Below are positions 61,885 through 64,000 of a DNA stretch of 64,000 nt, one piece after another (position 1 is the stretch's first letter; each line of letters opens with the position of its first letter). Source of the stretch: Combretum micranthum (lineage: Eukaryota; Streptophyta; Magnoliopsida; Myrtales; Combretaceae); the NCBI GenBank assembly GCA_024138025.1, contig JAMXBD010000171.1, forward strand, positions 1,518,086-1,582,085, given 5' to 3'. A program made the translations under genes and the position numbers. Below the pieces are notes generated by a model that saw only the letters and a list, made by a program, of their open reading frames with translations, made no database searches and was not told the origin of the DNA.

Positions 61885-63467
61885 GGTAAAGATGCCATTT
61901 AAGATAAAATATGTCAACCCTAAAGTTTAATTAATTTTTGTCGGTTTTTGTTTTGTTGGTTATGTGAATGAAGATGAAGAGATGTCATTAAAGATGAAGA
62001 GACGTCATTATTAAAGATGAAGAGATGTTACTAAAGATGAAGAGGCGTTATCAAAGACAAACAGTTATTCCTTGTCTTCTATATAAACTAGGCTTCCCTC
62101 TTCTCTAAAATCATCCGTAAACCTAGAAAATCCTCTCTATAAGTCTGGAGTCCAAACCGAGGTAAGTGATCTCTTCTTTGTCTTTAGATTTCAAGGAATC
62201 TATCTTTTCCTCGAGGTTTGTAATTGGATTTGAAGGGGAAATTGAAGAAAGACCTATCTCGATTGAGAGATTTGAATTTTGAAGAATTAAGAAAGATTAA
62301 GGATTTTTTTGGATAGGATTCAATATTCGTAACCTTTAAGTTATTATAGAAATAATTTTGTTGAATTTTAGTCTGAAATTAGATTCAACGAATTTTAGGG
62401 TTTGGGAGATTATTAAGAAAGATTTGTTCATTGGAGGAATTTTGTATTTCAATCGAGAAGAAAGGTGCGGATTTGTGTTTTTTTTTAGATTAAGGTGTTA
62501 GATGATATATACAAATAGGCTTATATGATGGTGTATGCTATTGAAAGCTATTACGTTTGTAATATCAGGTTTTGGTGAATTTGAGTTGTGTTCTAAAGGA
62601 GAATTGATGATTTGGAGTTTTTGTTCCTTGAAATTGATCAAGGTACGATCTTACCTTATTTGTTATATGTGCTTTTAGGTTTAGAAATTGCTTGTTAAAT
62701 GTGTTATAGGTTTAGAACCTTAAATTAATCTAACTCTATTTGGCTTATTAAATTGTTTTGCTAATTGTGATTGACTGCGGTTAGTAAACACCATGCAAAA
62801 TGTAATACTAATGCTGTCGCCCTGATGATCTATGTGTGAGGGTGTCTCGAGCGGACTCGTACATAGAAATGATTCTAGTATATTAGGTTTTGACAGTGTG
62901 GTTGCGAGTGTGTGGAAGATTTCCAGCACCATATATATATATATATTACCTATTGTCTATATTGATTGCTTTTAGGGAGCCATGAGATACTCCAGGTTTG
63001 GGACTGGAGTACTATGTGTGTGTGTGCATATACACTTGTATGTGGTTTAGCGTACTAAGCGTTTTCACTCATTCTTTTATCTTTTTTAGGAACAGGTGAG
63101 TATCTAGTTATGTTTGATCTATCAGGATATGATATCTATGTAGATGATGAGGAGGACGCTAGTGGGATGGATTATTCTGTTGACTTCTAGATTTTTTTGG
63201 ATCTTGAAGATAGCTTTGGAAGACTATATGAAGTTTTACAAGTTTCTTATTTGATTTTTTTATGATTGTAAGATGTGTTGGCCTTGGTTTTGCCAACTGG
63301 ACTATTTGAAAGTCTTGACATATTTATAAACAAATTTCTTTTATATATGAGATTTGAAGATATTCCTTTTGATATTATTTGTGGTTTAGTGATTCATAGT
63401 CTTGACGTGTTCTTATAAAGAGAATGACACGTGGCGAGTTGTAATGCCTTTAAGTTCGGGCGTTACA
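61885..63467. mobile_element. Solo LTR inserted in gypsy pol (copy 2)
   Basis: Counterpart of 7897-9583. The right end reads GGGCGTTACA rather than GGGGTTACA, a more typical LTR terminus. It lacks about 85 bp present in copy 1 near 9,055-9,140 and about 20 bp near 8,160-8,190. Confidence 0.65.
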
Positions 63468-64000
63468 AGAGCTGAACAATGAAAAACATTGTGAATCTTA
63501 GAGCCACTAGGAAGATTAAGTTCACAAGCTGTGGATCCAGCTTGTTTAATAACTTGAAATGGGCCATAGTATCTCTTTGTCAGCTTAGAGTAATTACCTC
63601 CAACTATAGAAAATTGTTTGTATGGCTACAATCGTACAAATACTAAATCATTTGGGTAGAAAGAAACATCGGATCGTTTTAGATCCCCACATTTCTTCAT
63701 CTTCTCTTGTGTAAGTTGTAAATTAGCTTTTAGAACTTGCAAAATCTCATCTCTTGTACGTAATTAAACATCTAATGCTTCTAAAGAATTATTGCTTCTC
63801 ATATAAGTAGCGATTGTGGCAGGTTTTCTTCCATAAACTACTTCAAAAGGAGATAATCTAACTCCGTGATGTGTAGAAGTATTATAAGCAAACTCCACCC
63901 ATGGTAGATACTTGACCCATTCTTTTGGACAATCCATGACACAACGTCGTAGGTACTACTAATAACTCTATTAAGAATCTCTATCTGTCCATCTGATTGA
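63468..64000 (-). pseudogene. Gypsy integrase fragment (copy 2, cut by window end)
   Basis: Counterpart of 9584-10,116. Here the segment before SPFEVVYGRKP keeps the frame through PWVEFAYNTSTHHG, where copy 1 has lost a base, but other stops remain, including the one following the SLEALDV block. The two copies therefore carry different lesions on top of shared ones. It continues past the window. Confidence 0.85.

Larger units (their letters stand above)
53964..64000. repeat. Large direct duplication, copy 2
   Basis: Direct repeat of 1-10,116, starting at the same motif (GAGTTTTTAGCATATGG) and cut off by the window end inside a gypsy integrase fragment. Immediately left of it is a poly-A run (about 53,916-53,931) and a short AT-rich stretch not comparable to anything visible for copy 1. 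Relative to copy 1 it has many small deletions, most densely at about 58,500-58,800. Confidence 0.95.

Noticed and set aside
1..64000. 10 kb terminal repeats as LTRs of one giant element
   Set aside because: The repeats contain other complete insertions, run off the window, and have no TG...CA boundary at 53,964; a segmental or assembly duplication explains them better.
1..64000. CRISPR arrays, operons, prophages or bacterial gene systems
   Set aside because: Composition, transposon types and the MYB gene all indicate plant nuclear DNA; no regularly spaced short repeats or tightly packed genes are present.

Overview
This window looks like repeat-dense, AT-rich nuclear DNA of a eudicot plant. 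The evidence is a plant R2R3-MYB gene of the MYB44/MYB73 type, plant-specific elements (a Cassandra TRIM with 5S rRNA-like LTRs, solo LTRs of 3-6 kb, hAT and Tourist-like elements, an L1-type LINE with an RNase H domain) and a decayed fragment of plastid 16S rRNA. I could not name the species. Most long open frames are chance frames or transposon debris. The only convincing host protein-coding gene is the MYB gene near 50.3-51.1 kb, and it carries a one-base frameshift in its third-repeat (R3) helix region.

Layout. 1-10,116 and 53,964-64,000 are two direct copies of one segment more than 10 kb long; both run to the window edges, so the full length is unknown. Each copy holds, in order, an AT-rich stretch, a ~300 bp inverted-repeat element, a copia-like LTR remnant with a (GT)n tract, a 3.5 kb solo LTR with a TATTC target duplication, a minus-strand Ty3/gypsy 3' LTR, the 3' end of its pol gene, a 1.6-1.7 kb solo LTR that splits pol, and the integrase region. 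Copy 1 continues into RNase H to about 11.1 kb.

14,401-25,230 is a nested pair. A solo LTR of about 6 kb on the + strand is interrupted at 19,571/24,446 by a 4.87 kb solo LTR of the same family in the opposite orientation, with a perfect CTTAC duplication. 25.2-32.4 kb is a field of short elements: a Tourist-like MITE, a TIR element, a 1.3 kb palindrome built of repeated units, an hAT MITE, a Cassandra element with a perfect ATTCC duplication, another TIR element and a second TRIM. An hAT element lies at 34 kb. A third, independent member of the 3.4 kb solo LTR family, with TSD ATATC, lies at 36.8-40.2 kb.

42.9-43.1 kb holds the plastid rrn16 fragment between two 26-bp direct repeats. 43.4-49.6 kb is one minus-strand LINE, interrupted near its 5' end by a 1.13 kb hAT element. 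The MYB gene follows, then an 811 bp hAT element with a perfect 8-bp duplication, then copy 2 of the large repeat.

Nothing here resembles an operon or a multi-gene system. The most informative content is the insertion history, readable from target-site duplications, and the 54 kb-offset duplication, which may be a real tandem segmental duplication or two haplotypes assembled end to end. All boundaries were read by eye, without alignment software.
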